In this document: positions 6,132-14,276 of the stretch, piece by piece
Position numbering within the stretch: the stretch's first letter is position 1
Layout: every line of letters begins with the position of its first letter
Source: a virus
Virus record (IMG/VR): IMGVR_UViG_3300033064_003894
Span: 1-64,000 of that record
DNA: 64,000 bases
Reading direction: 5' to 3' (one strand)
Made by a program: the position numbers and the translations under genes
The notes under the pieces: generated by a model
What the model was told of the DNA's origin: nothing
What the model saw: the letters and a program-made list of their open reading frames with translations, nothing else
Database searches by the model: none

Positions 6132-6380
6132 TCAAGGCCTAAGCTGTTTACTCATGATAATTTTAGTCTCCAAATTTGCCACGGCATCACGTTTGCCATT
6201 TGATATCAATATTTCGTCTATGCAGTCAATCAGGGCAATTACAACATGTTCATTCAGCATTTCTTGTGATAAAGAAACAATCATGTTGTCTTCGATACCG
6301 ATTACAGCCTCTTTTTTTAATAGGCTATATTTAACCATTATGCTTCGTAGTGCACTTAAGTTTCTAGGCAGATTACTCAT
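6132..6380 (-). CDS. small hypothetical protein
   Basis: 82 aa from ATG 6380 (MSNLPRNLSALRSIMVKYSL), overlapping the upstream gene's GATGAGTAA end by 8 nt. A longer TTG-started version is possible but less likely. Third gene of the unit that starts at 7522. Function unknown. Confidence 0.55.
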   Translation of the reverse strand: MSNLPRNLSALRSIMVKYSLLKKEAVIGIEDNMIVSLSQEMLNEHVVIALIDCIDEILISNGKRDAVANLETKIIMSKQLRP

Positions 6381-6891
6381 CTTTTTTATTCCGACCAAAG
6401 CAATATTTTTTAATCTGTGTTATTAGATTCTTACACTGAGTCTCAACATAGGCTGTTGTCTTTATAGTTTCGGTACCTCTGTTATGGTTAAGTACATTAA
6501 GAAACGAATACTCCTCTGACATAAGTGATGGGTCAGGAAGGTCATTATGATGCCTGCAGTCAAAGCCTATCCACCATCCTGGACCTAGTTCAGCGAATTC
6601 ATTAGAATATGTGATACTTCCATGTACATTAAAAAGAACGTTCATTGGTATAGAATCTTCTTCATTTGGTGTCTCACTCATTGAATGCAACAGTATTGGT
6701 ATAACCCCCCTGTCGCCTATTTTCTCTTCCATTACTGATCCTATATTTAATCCAATCAATGGCTCACTCTGCTCTTTTCCGTACAGGTAGTGTCCATTTG
6801 GTATGCTTACATATCCGCACCTGTGTCCCATCTCTGTGCCAATAACAACATAATCCATTCCAAGGTATACTTTACGTTTTTCTATTAACAT
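6373..6891 (-). CDS. conserved phage protein with HG-S-TYS and W-GFDCxH motifs
   Basis: 172 aa. The signature GHRCGYVSIPNGHYLYGK near the start, VHGSITYS in the middle and WWIGFDCRHHNDLPD after it resemble a widespread phage/bacterial family of unknown function that I recall having VHGGLTYS and WWFGFDCAHxGD blocks. The conserved Cys/His/Asp residues suggest a metal-dependent enzyme, but the activity is not known to me. The gene overlaps the exonuclease gene by 20 nt. Confidence 0.65.
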   Translation of the reverse strand: MLIEKRKVYLGMDYVVIGTEMGHRCGYVSIPNGHYLYGKEQSEPLIGLNIGSVMEEKIGDRGVIPILLHSMSETPNEEDSIPMNVLFNVHGSITYSNEFAELGPGWWIGFDCRHHNDLPDPSLMSEEYSFLNVLNHNRGTETIKTTAYVETQCKNLITQIKKYCFGRNKKDE

Positions 6892-7522
6892 CTTTAATTA
6901 CCTCATAGGCGGCCCCAACAGAACATAGTATTTTGTGTATGGAACCGTAATCATTTAATATTATATTTAGCAAAGCGTGTTGAACTTTTGCATCATATAG
7001 AGCAGTATGTTTAAGCGTGTTTTCATTCATCGAGTGCACTGCAGCTCTCTTTTTTATCTTGTAAAGGTCTTTAGCTTTATGTAGACTTTCAGAGCCTTGT
7101 CCAACCTTTATTTCTAAAAGAGGATAAAACAAAGAAAATAGATCTAAGCTTCTTATCTTTTTGAATGGATAGAGCTCCTCTCCAAACCATGAGCGTAAAT
7201 ATGGAAGGTCGAACTGTGTTGGTTGTGCCACTATTACGTGCTCAACGTCTTTATCTCTGTCTATATATTCAATGAGAGCAGAAGACATTTGTTCTTTTGA
7301 AATGCCTGAGAGAAGGCAACCTATCTGGTTGTAAGAATGCGCCTCTTCGTTAATATTCTGAAACCAAGACATGGTATCTTCATGCCATCTCAAGTTTTCT
7401 TCCTTGTAAAATAGTTCCATGTCTTCGTCATTGGAGGTAATCCCTATTGATATAACATCATTCATGAGTGGGTTAGGCCCAGAACACTCTATGTCTATAG
7501 ACAAATACTTTACTGGCTTCAT
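6872..7522 (-). CDS. DnaQ-like (DEDDh) 3'-5' exonuclease
   Basis: 216 aa. Exo I is LSIDIECSG with D10 and E12, Exo II is AQPTQFDLPYL with D105, and Exo III is KHTALYDA with H172 and D177, the full DEDDh set of the RNase T/DnaQ fold. These enzymes remove nucleotides from 3' ends of DNA or RNA using two metal ions. As a stand-alone exonuclease it could act in genome processing, host nucleic-acid turnover or RNA maturation. It starts its unit with a leaderless-type promoter. Confidence 0.85.
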   Translation of the reverse strand: MKPVKYLSIDIECSGPNPLMNDVISIGITSNDEDMELFYKEENLRWHEDTMSWFQNINEEAHSYNQIGCLLSGISKEQMSSALIEYIDRDKDVEHVIVAQPTQFDLPYLRSWFGEELYPFKKIRSLDLFSLFYPLLEIKVGQGSESLHKAKDLYKIKKRAAVHSMNENTLKHTALYDAKVQHALLNIILNDYGSIHKILCSVGAAYEVIKDVNRKT

Positions 7523-7527
7523 TGTTT

Positions 7528-7535
7528 GTTATACC
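7528..7535 (-). promoter_or_regulatory. -10 octamer GGTATAAC, leaderless class
   Basis: Five nt (AAACA) separate the octamer from the exonuclease ATG at 7522. Confidence 0.6.
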
Positions 7536-7561
7536 AACTTTGCTTATTATTTTGTTAAGAA

Positions 7562-7567
7562 TATAAT
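7562..7567 (+). promoter_or_regulatory. -10 TATAAT, leaderless class
   Basis: TATAAT is followed by 6 nt (GATCAA) and the ATG at 7574. It is divergent from the promoter at 7528-7535. Confidence 0.55.
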
Positions 7568-7573
7568 GATCAA

Positions 7574-8071
7574 ATGTCAAGCTTGAATAAAGCATACCTA
7601 TTCAATGGAATGTTCAAAGAGGCACTTAAGAATGTCAGGCCTAAACTTACTCAGGCCGAATTAGACAAGATACCAAGACAGCCTCCGATAGATAGGTCAA
7701 AAGGGATCCTAGCGGCAGACGACTACAATTGGAAAAATAAGGGTGCTACTCCTAAAGGTCCGGGTCTTTGGAGCAGAATAAAAAATAGAGGCGTTACTCA
7801 AGAGCAGAAGACCTTAATGTCTGGTCTTAAAGCTGGACAAGTAGAGCGTGCTCAGGCTCCTGCTCAGGCTCCTGCTCAGGCTCAGAGGACTCCTCTTGAT
7901 CCTACAGAGGTTGCATCAAGGAAGGAGAGATACAAGAGGTCTGTAGGTAAAGCTAAGCTTGGAAGATTCATTAAGCATCCAGGAACAATTGCGGCTGGAC
8001 TTGGATTAGGTGCTATTGGTGCTATTGGTGCGTATAATTTATCTAAACCCTCTAGTAAGCAAGAGTATTAA
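7574..8071 (+). CDS. basic protein with C-terminal glycine-zipper TM
   Basis: 165 aa. N-terminal charged region, then an Ala/Pro/Gln repeat (AQAPAQAPAQAQ, about residues 93-104), then a basic stretch and one Gly-rich hydrophobic helix (GTIAAGLGLGAIGAIGAYNL, about 136-155). It resembles minor virion proteins that enter or span the membrane. It pairs with the next gene, 5 nt downstream, which also ends in a TM helix. Function unknown. Confidence 0.6.
   Translation: MSSLNKAYLFNGMFKEALKNVRPKLTQAELDKIPRQPPIDRSKGILAADDYNWKNKGATPKGPGLWSRIKNRGVTQEQKTLMSGLKAGQVERAQAPAQAPAQAQRTPLDPTEVASRKERYKRSVGKAKLGRFIKHPGTIAAGLGLGAIGAIGAYNLSKPSSKQEY
7850..7885 (+). repeat. 12-bp tandem repeat, three units
   Basis: GCTCAGGCTCCT occurs twice and then once as GCTCAGGCTCAG. 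It encodes AQAP-AQAP-AQAQ, so length changes would keep the frame. Confidence 0.8.
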
Positions 8072-8076
8072 AGTAA

Positions 8077-9234
8077 ATGGGAAAAGAGAAAAAAGGCGGG
8101 TCTTATAGCAAAGAGGTTGCAGTAGCTGCCGCGTCTTTGCCTGCCGCTGCAGCCGTGACAAGTGCAAGAGACGCATTAGATTTAACTAGACGTGTAAGAG
8201 CTGCAAAGGAGGTCAGAAATATAACCCAAGGCCTACAGGTCGGAGATCACTTATTTTCAGGAAGACATTTCGCTTCTAGGAAGAGCATGCTTAAGGGAAA
8301 GGTTTTAGCGAATGGAGCAATGATAGAGACTGCCGCAGAAATAGGATCTGGAGGAAGTCTAAGACACTCAATGCCCGTTGTCAAGACGAAAGAAGGCGTG
8401 ACTATAAATAGAAAAGCTGGACCATTCAAGACTCGTTTTGAAAAAAACAGACTTATAGAGAACCCTGGCGGATATACACCATCTAAATCGGAAACCAAGG
8501 GATCTATTTCTAGAAAGAATAGATTAGTAAGTGGAGGGGGCATATACAGAAGTTTAGAAATTAAGCTTGAGGCCCTATCTAAGGCTACTAAGGGAAAGGG
8601 CTTAGCTGAGAAAATAAAGAAATACAAGGATAATATTAAGTTACGTAATAGACAATATAATAAGACTGATAAAGTTACAGACAGAAGGATTAAGAGTAAA
8701 CCTAAAGGCAGTATGGGAATAGTGAATTCATATGATAGACATACTCCAAAGATACATATAACTCCAAGGAAGCCTCTTACGCTAGAAGAAAAGGGTAAAG
8801 TTAACGAGTTCTTGTTGAAAAGGAAGAACACAACATATGACGTAGATGGAGCTGTTAGCGGAGGAACGAGAAGGGTCTTCTTCCCTAGACTTTTCAGTAG
8901 AGGGGGAAAAAGCCTTACAGGTAAAAGCGGCGCTCTTAAGTCGTATCACTGTGGATCACTAGGGGCAGCGAGCTGTGCTCTTGTTGGTCGTGGACCGTTA
9001 AAGGATGTAAAGAGATCGCTACCTTCTGATTTATTGATGAACAAGAAGGATTACAAGATTGTAGCTGTTAATAATAGAAAAGCTGTAATTGCTGACATAA
9101 GTCACGGATTGAAGATGAGGAATAGGGCTCATCTAAAGGCTGGAATTGTTATGGCTGCAGCAGGGTTTGCTGGCGGAGCGCTGATTAAGAAAAAGAAAAA
9201 TGAGGGACTTAAGAGTCCCCATAGCGTAACTTAG
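8077..9234 (+). CDS. possible permuted papain-like (NlpC/P60-type) protein with TM anchor
   Basis: 385 aa, strongly basic. LQVGDHLFSGRHF (about residue 50) resembles the GD-start of permuted NlpC/P60/LRAT-like domains. A candidate catalytic His follows in SLRHSMPVV (about 92), and a candidate Cys comes much later in YHCGSLGAASCALVG (about 290), the His-before-Cys order of permuted members. A C-terminal hydrophobic helix (AGIVMAAAGFAGGALI) precedes a KKKK tail. If right, it could be a virion-carried peptidase or amidase. The order of motifs is seen; the fold is inference. Confidence 0.45.
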   Translation: MGKEKKGGSYSKEVAVAAASLPAAAAVTSARDALDLTRRVRAAKEVRNITQGLQVGDHLFSGRHFASRKSMLKGKVLANGAMIETAAEIGSGGSLRHSMPVVKTKEGVTINRKAGPFKTRFEKNRLIENPGGYTPSKSETKGSISRKNRLVSGGGIYRSLEIKLEALSKATKGKGLAEKIKKYKDNIKLRNRQYNKTDKVTDRRIKSKPKGSMGIVNSYDRHTPKIHITPRKPLTLEEKGKVNEFLLKRKNTTYDVDGAVSGGTRRVFFPRLFSRGGKSLTGKSGALKSYHCGSLGAASCALVGRGPLKDVKRSLPSDLLMNKKDYKIVAVNNRKAVIADISHGLKMRNRAHLKAGIVMAAAGFAGGALIKKKKNEGLKSPHSVT

Positions 9235-9593
9235 CTCACGCTTCTGACAAGCTCTAACCGTCTTGCTCTAGTCATTCTGCTGTATACGTCTTCTGCAAGT
9301 TCGTCACACAGACCTTCTTCTTCCAGTCCGCCAATGTCAAGTCCATGATCATATATTGCGATGTGAGCAATCTCATGAAGAGCGATAAGGGCAACCTTTT
9401 TCTTTGTTTCTAGGAAAGGACTCACCCAGAAAGTCCGGTTCGGGAAGTAAGAGGCTCCATATAGAAATCCGAGAAATACTGCAGGATTAAAGACATTTAT
9501 GAGCGGCGTATCAATTACCAAGCCTGAAATCTGATTCTTTGAGCTTAGTTTTTTAACCATTGAAACCAAAGACGAGAACGTTTTTTTATTCAT
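9231..9593 (-). CDS. small HEXXH zinc metallopeptidase-like protein
   Basis: 120 aa from ATG 9593, preceded by AAGGA. VALIALHEIAHIAIYDHG gives H73, E74 and H77; a downstream acidic block (GLEEEGLCDELAEDV) may supply the third ligand. Segment order and spacing match the 45400-45843 protein, so they are probably paralogues. The substrate is unknown. The stop overlaps the convergent 8077-9234 gene by 4 nt. Confidence 0.65.
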   Translation of the reverse strand: MNKKTFSSLVSMVKKLSSKNQISGLVIDTPLINVFNPAVFLGFLYGASYFPNRTFWVSPFLETKKKVALIALHEIAHIAIYDHGLDIGGLEEEGLCDELAEDVYSRMTRARRLELVRSVS

Positions 9594-9627
9594 GTAGTTT
9601 TCCTTTAGATGCTGCAAGATGCTGCAT
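9586..9627 (-). CDS. possible 13-aa mini-ORF
   Basis: The peptide MQHLAASKGKLHE starts 8 nt after GGCATAAA and overlaps the start of the protease gene by 8 nt. Its DNA contains two inverted GATGC/GCATC copies that can form a hairpin before the Shine-Dalgarno. Weaker than the 5-nt cases. Confidence 0.3.
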   Translation of the reverse strand: MQHLAASKGKLHE

Positions 9628-9635
9628 CTTATTAG

Positions 9636-9643
9636 TTTATGCC
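9636..9643 (-). promoter_or_regulatory. -10 octamer GGCATAAA
   Basis: The octamer lies 42 nt before the ATG at 9593 and 8 nt before the mini-ORF ATG at 9627. Confidence 0.45.
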
Positions 9644-9703
9644 ATTAAATATGAGGAGATTAAGTAGATTAATCGCCGCATGTGACACAATTTCTTGTCC
9701 GTG

Positions 9704-9709
9704 TATAAT
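9704..9709 (+). promoter_or_regulatory. -10 TATAAT for the receptor-binding cassette
   Basis: TATAAT ends 8 nt before the ATG at 9718. A TGACA 16 nt upstream may be a -35. No Shine-Dalgarno is visible. Confidence 0.5.
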
Positions 9710-9717
9710 AGTTAATT

Positions 9718-10167
9718 ATGGCGCTAGGAACTTGGAAAATATGGAATGACTATGAGCAGACAGGTGCCTGGGAAACGCTTGACTATACAAATTTAACGCA
9801 TTCAGCTCTCCTTACTTCACGTGCAGAATTTCATATTCAAGATGATGGCCTAGCTGGAAGTAGTGACCAAGTTACGGACGTTTTGCCTAGAATGCCGAAT
9901 TATGACCTATATATATTCCCAGTAGAAATTACTATATATTCCGCTGGTACGGCATCTTTTGCTGTTTGCAACCCAGCTGACATAGTAAATGATTATGTCC
10001 CTATGGATGGTGGCGGCTCATTTCACAGGCCAGCCGTGATATCAACCACGGCCCCTTCTGCAGGTTTGGCTAAAGGTCCGTTACCTCCAAACACAAGAAT
10101 TGTGGTAAGAGGCCTTACTGGTGAGGGAGCTGCCAAGATTAATGTTACCGGTAAAAAGATAAAGTAA
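9718..10167 (+). CDS. tail-fibre-associated protein, module A copy 1
   Basis: 149 aa. Beta-rich, with GAWETLDYTN, YDLYIFPVEITIYSAGTASF and AGLAKGPLPPNTRI. The same blocks recur in the 13749-14276 protein (GAWALYDPSN, YDIYILPLDTTSYVSGTLIA, AGIIKGPILPNMRI), so the two are paralogues. It is followed one nt later by the module B gene. Probably a small virion decoration or fibre-tip protein; the biochemical role is unknown. Confidence 0.65.
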   Translation: MALGTWKIWNDYEQTGAWETLDYTNLTHSALLTSRAEFHIQDDGLAGSSDQVTDVLPRMPNYDLYIFPVEITIYSAGTASFAVCNPADIVNDYVPMDGGGSFHRPAVISTTAPSAGLAKGPLPPNTRIVVRGLTGEGAAKINVTGKKIK

Positions 10168-10168
10168 T

Positions 10169-10840
10169 ATGGGAAAATACATTAGCCAAATAACAACGGA
10201 GTTAACTATAGCTCCTGCAACAGATGACTTGCTTCATATACAGGACATTTCTGATACTACAAATACGATATATGGAACATCTAAGAAGATTACTGTAGCT
10301 AATCTTCTAGAGGCAATCCCGTCAGAGACTGTATTTGGCTTGTCAGCTTTAGGGGCAGCACCAGCGATTGGTGATATATTAGAGATACTTGATATCTCTG
10401 ACACAACTGACACTGTAAATGGCACTTCAAAGAAGATGACTGTAGCTGAGCTGCAGAACGCAATGGCTCCTAGGTGTGTTCAGTTCACAATTGGTGATGG
10501 GACAAATGCCATTACTGCCGGGATTGTAGCAATAACGCAGGTCCCTTATGCTGGGACGATAACTAAATCCACTTTGGTGTCAATAGATGCTGCTGGAGCT
10601 GCTGTTAGTGGTAGTGTAGTTATAGATTTGTGGAAAGACACTTACGCGAACTTTGCTCCTACTGTGGCCGACACAATTACAGCTGCCGCAAAGCCTACAC
10701 TGTCTACGGAGACAAAATCACAAGACGCCACCCTTACTGGGTGGACAACTGCAATTGCTGCTGGTGATTATATAATTGCAGTCGTTGATAGCGCCACTAC
10801 AGTAAAACAAGTTATAGTAACACTGGAGGTATTAGTCTAA
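10169..10840 (+). CDS. tail fibre protein with DISDTT repeats, module B copy 1
   Basis: 223 aa. Two tandem N-terminal repeats (DLLHIQDISDTTNTIYGTSK and a matching DILEILDISDTTDTVNGTSK copy) resemble short shaft motifs common in phage tail proteins. The C-terminal 120 residues (from VQFTIGDGTNAI, with VVIDLWKDTYANFAP and WTTAIAAGDYIIAVVDS) form a jelly-roll-like domain I recall at the ends of many phage tail proteins. 14269-14784 carries one repeat and the same domain. Confidence 0.75.
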   Translation: MGKYISQITTELTIAPATDDLLHIQDISDTTNTIYGTSKKITVANLLEAIPSETVFGLSALGAAPAIGDILEILDISDTTDTVNGTSKKMTVAELQNAMAPRCVQFTIGDGTNAITAGIVAITQVPYAGTITKSTLVSIDAAGAAVSGSVVIDLWKDTYANFAPTVADTITAAAKPTLSTETKSQDATLTGWTTAIAAGDYIIAVVDSATTVKQVIVTLEVLV

Positions 10841-11970
10841 TGGCTGGTTTTCATGTAAGTACTGCTGGAGCGGGGTCTCACAATGGTGATGGAGAAGCTA
10901 ATGCATTCACATGGGCTGAGATGGTTTCCGATTTAGTTGCTGCAACGACTGTCTCTAATACATACTATGTAAAGTCTGACGCTGTTTATGATTTAACTTC
11001 GACTACCACATTTAACCAGGCCATGAGCTCTGGTCAGCAGCACTTTATCATTGGCTATAACTCTACTAATAGTGATGGATGGCAGGGGTATGACGCTAAC
11101 GGGTTTTTAGATACAACCAATTACCCAGTAATTTCTTATAGTGGCTCTACTATTCATTGCAATATAAATGGAAATAACTTGAAGATGGCCTGTTTAAATA
11201 TTAAGTCAGAAAAGAATTCCTCAGGGACTGTCTTATTAGCTGGAGTAGGATGTAGTATACTAGCTACTCGACTTGAGAATATATCAACAGTGTCTAACGG
11301 GTATTCTATTAGATTAAATAATGCGTATGCATCTATATCTGACTGCGATTTAATCCAGAGTGGAGCGTCAGGAGGGAGTCCGTGCACGTATTTTGGTAAT
11401 ACGATGACTATAAATAACGTACGCGCAAAATCAGTCAGTGGCCCTGGATTCTTTTCTTCATATGCGTTTGGTATGCCAAGTATCGTTAACTCCGTTGCGT
11501 ATGAATGCGGAACGCATGGAGTAGAACTTAATGGGGGTGGAGCTCACGTAAGGCTTAGATTAATTAACTGCACCATAGCCAATAATACTGATAATGGCAT
11601 AGAGATCCCTAGCACACAAACTGGATCTATGACAGTAATTGGATGTTCAATAACTGATAACGGAGGATACGCGATTGATCAAAATGGGGCAACGTCTGAG
11701 TTAAATTTTGCAAACATTAGAGCTGTCAGGAATAACGGTGGAGGCTCAGGTCTAAACTTTAATGTGTCTGTTGTGTCTGAAGCAAACGCATGGAATGTAA
11801 TTACAGCATCTGGATCTGACTATAATGATGATGCTAATTATGACTTCCGTATATTGCAGGGCGCTTTAGGCCAAGACACAAGCATTCGAGGTGCGAACAT
11901 CGGCGCGTGTTCTGCTGTGCCTAACACCTCAAGTGGTAGCGGTGGACTTATTGGATATGGGTGCGCATAA
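10840..11970 (+). CDS. right-handed parallel beta-helix tail protein
   Basis: 376 aa. The opening (FHVSTAGAGSHNGDGEANAF then TWAEM) is typical of phage pectate-lyase-like proteins. Repeated coils such as LRLINCTIANNTDNGIEI and MTVIGCSITDNGGYAID show the N/G-rich turns of a right-handed beta-helix. Such folds serve as receptor-binding tailspikes or polysaccharide lyases/hydrolases; no catalytic residues can be assigned. The start overlaps the previous stop as TAATG. Confidence 0.75.
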   Translation: MAGFHVSTAGAGSHNGDGEANAFTWAEMVSDLVAATTVSNTYYVKSDAVYDLTSTTTFNQAMSSGQQHFIIGYNSTNSDGWQGYDANGFLDTTNYPVISYSGSTIHCNINGNNLKMACLNIKSEKNSSGTVLLAGVGCSILATRLENISTVSNGYSIRLNNAYASISDCDLIQSGASGGSPCTYFGNTMTINNVRAKSVSGPGFFSSYAFGMPSIVNSVAYECGTHGVELNGGGAHVRLRLINCTIANNTDNGIEIPSTQTGSMTVIGCSITDNGGYAIDQNGATSELNFANIRAVRNNGGGSGLNFNVSVVSEANAWNVITASGSDYNDDANYDFRILQGALGQDTSIRGANIGACSAVPNTSSGSGGLIGYGCA

Positions 11971-13674
11971 ATGGTTGTAGTCCGCAAAGGCACATCCGGC
12001 CTTGTTCGTAGAAATACGACAGGAGGAATAGTTACGTCTACAAGAAATTCTCTTGTATACAAGTCTTCTTTAATGGGGACGAACTTAGTAGGTCTTGAAT
12101 ATTACGGATCTACTAGGCCATTTATTGACATGATGAAGTGCTCATCTGATTGGGTGAACAACCTACCATCTTTTGATCACGTTACATCTATAAGTACTGA
12201 TACAAATGGTTGGATAACTTCAATTGACTCAACAGCAAGTCAAAGAGTTATCTCTTATATTTTTAGTAGTGACAATAATGGCACTGAGGATATGAACACA
12301 GAAGGTAACTATTTAATAGTTTACTATTCTGGCGATGGGTCCAATTATGGATCAGGACTTGATTGGTGGTTTACTATAGACAGTGGGGGCTCTATATCTT
12401 TAATTGAGCACGATACTGATGCTAAAAGGCTTGTACTTAGCTGTTCGTTTGGAAATTACCTGCTTCTATATATAGATTACGTAAATGAAGGTGATCCAAT
12501 AAAAGATATAAAGATAATACCTGAGAGCCTTGAGGCGCTACATCTTTCTGGAGAAATATTCCATCCTGAGTACATTGAATATTGTGAACAATTCTCATGC
12601 CTCAGATTTATGGATTGGGCAAAATGTAACTCTAATGACTCTGAAACATGGGCAGAGAGGAGGGATATTAATTATAGAAATTATTCTGGCGGCTCTTGGA
12701 CTAATTCAAATGCGAACATAACTAAAAGTGCTATGGTGCCTTACGAGATGCAGGCTGAATTATGTAACATAGTTAAGGCTGACATGTGGGCTAATACTCC
12801 ATATGCTGCCACTTCGTCAGATTGGGCATCTAATTGTGCTACACAATTGTTGTCTCTATTAGATTCTGGTCTTGACCTTTATATAGAGAGAAGTAACGAG
12901 TGTTGGAATGGAATATTCCCTCAAAATCAACATGATTTTGATCAGGGTCAGGTGCTTTATCCAGCAGAGGGAAATATTTATTATAGAGGGTGGAAGTATT
13001 CAGCGCATGCCGCAAGATTGGTTATGGAGGAGTTTGAAGCGGTTTGGACAGGAAGCAATGAGGCTAGGCTTCACACCTTATATGCTTGGCAAAAGAACAC
13101 GGATGGAGTATCAGATTGGCTGTCTGACTGGGAAGGTTTAAAAGATCATATAAAACATTGGTCAATTGCTCCTTATGCTGCTGGTCAAAACGCAGGAGGC
13201 TCCGGCAGCAAGTTGGGCACAAACCCGCAAGCGACAGTTAGTCCTGTATCTCCTCATACAATGAGCACGATTAATTATACTGTTGATATGGTTGTAGATG
13301 ATCTATTTACTGATCTAACAACAGATCTCGCCGAACATGACTCAATGATCACCTTAATGGAAGGCAAGAGTCTTTCCGTTATAATGTATGAAAGCGGACA
13401 GCATTTAGTTGGAGTATCAACGCCTGTTCTTAATAATACAACGATTACAGACTTGTTTATTGCTTCTAATAGGCATTCAAGAATGCGCCAGTATTATCAC
13501 GACTATTATCAAGATGGACGCGATAGAGGGTATGCACTAATGATGGTTTTCACTGACCACTTCACTCCAAGCAAGTACGGATCTTGGGGGGCTAAAGAAT
13601 ATCAAGGTCAGCCAAACAATGAGTGCCCTAAATATTTAGGTATATTAGACTTCATAGCGGAGAACCGAGACTAA
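11971..13674 (+). CDS. clan GH-A glycoside hydrolase-like tail protein (depolymerase candidate)
   Basis: 567 aa. LYIERSNECWNGIFPQN places a candidate acid/base at E310 after strand 4, and VIMYESGQHLVG places a candidate nucleophile at E474. I recall families in which these appear as SNEVWN and YEGGQH. Spacing of 164 residues suits a (beta/alpha)8 barrel. Retaining glycosidases of this clan hydrolyse polysaccharides. Placed next to the beta-helix protein and abutting it, it is a good candidate for capsule or exopolysaccharide depolymerisation during adsorption. Confidence 0.7.
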   Translation: MVVVRKGTSGLVRRNTTGGIVTSTRNSLVYKSSLMGTNLVGLEYYGSTRPFIDMMKCSSDWVNNLPSFDHVTSISTDTNGWITSIDSTASQRVISYIFSSDNNGTEDMNTEGNYLIVYYSGDGSNYGSGLDWWFTIDSGGSISLIEHDTDAKRLVLSCSFGNYLLLYIDYVNEGDPIKDIKIIPESLEALHLSGEIFHPEYIEYCEQFSCLRFMDWAKCNSNDSETWAERRDINYRNYSGGSWTNSNANITKSAMVPYEMQAELCNIVKADMWANTPYAATSSDWASNCATQLLSLLDSGLDLYIERSNECWNGIFPQNQHDFDQGQVLYPAEGNIYYRGWKYSAHAARLVMEEFEAVWTGSNEARLHTLYAWQKNTDGVSDWLSDWEGLKDHIKHWSIAPYAAGQNAGGSGSKLGTNPQATVSPVSPHTMSTINYTVDMVVDDLFTDLTTDLAEHDSMITLMEGKSLSVIMYESGQHLVGVSTPVLNNTTITDLFIASNRHSRMRQYYHDYYQDGRDRGYALMMVFTDHFTPSKYGSWGAKEYQGQPNNECPKYLGILDFIAENRD

Positions 13675-13678
13675 ATGC

Positions 13679-13715
13679 TTCGCATAGGAAAATAACATGC
13701 ATGTAAGAATGCGAA
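13679..13715. repeat. inverted repeat in intergenic gap
   Basis: TTCGCAT (13679-13685) and ATGCGAA (13709-13715) form a 7-bp perfect stem around a 23-nt loop between the glycosidase gene and the next cassette. There is no T tract, so it may be an RNA processing or stability element. Confidence 0.5.
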
Positions 13716-13748
13716 AGTGTTGCCGGACTTCATGGAGAATTAAATAAA

Positions 13749-14276
13749 ATGGCCGAAGTCAACCTGCTATTAACTGACACCTTTGAGGTGTTCACTACCG
13801 CTGGCGAGAATGTTATTCTCACAGAGACAGAGACAGAGACAGAGGCTGTTGAAGAATGGTATATCTATGGTTCAACTGGTGCGTGGGCGTTGTATGACCC
13901 ATCGAATTCAGGTCATACTTCTATTTTACAAACAGGAAATAGTATATTTTGGAGGTATGACTCAATTTCTGGGAATAGCGTTCAGGTAACCCCAATTATT
14001 CCAGTTGCTGGAGATTATGATATATACATATTGCCTTTAGATACAACTTCTTATGTATCTGGTACTCTTATCGCTGCAGTAGAAGACACAGGTGGAAATT
14101 ATTACCCATTAAGTTCAAGCGGGTTATTCAACCGTGCTGCAATATTGGGCTCGGCAAGTGAGCTGCGAGCTGGAATAATAAAGGGGCCTATACTTCCTAA
14201 CATGAGAATATATGCAGACAATTTGTCTGGCGGAGGAAGCTCAAGTATAGTACTGGTGATTATTAAGAATGCATAA
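13749..14276 (+). CDS. tail-fibre-associated protein, module A copy 2
   Basis: 175 aa. The C-terminal 130 residues are paralogous to 9718-10167. It has an extra N-terminal arm (MAEVNLLLTDTFEVFTTAGE) and a TETETETE stretch encoded by a hexamer repeat. GGAGAATTAAATAAA precedes the ATG. The gene overlaps the following module B gene by 8 nt. Confidence 0.65.
   Translation: MAEVNLLLTDTFEVFTTAGENVILTETETETEAVEEWYIYGSTGAWALYDPSNSGHTSILQTGNSIFWRYDSISGNSVQVTPIIPVAGDYDIYILPLDTTSYVSGTLIAAVEDTGGNYYPLSSSGLFNRAAILGSASELRAGIIKGPILPNMRIYADNLSGGGSSSIVLVIIKNA
13821..13844 (+). repeat. (ACAGAG)x4 microsatellite
   Basis: Four perfect tandem hexamers encode Thr-Glu pairs near the N terminus of the module A copy 2 protein. 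Slippage would change length by two residues without a frameshift. Confidence 0.85.

Noticed and set aside
7850-7885. CRISPR-like array from short repeats
   Set aside because: Units are 12 bp, contiguous and in frame within a gene, with no spacers. No CRISPR array was seen in the window.
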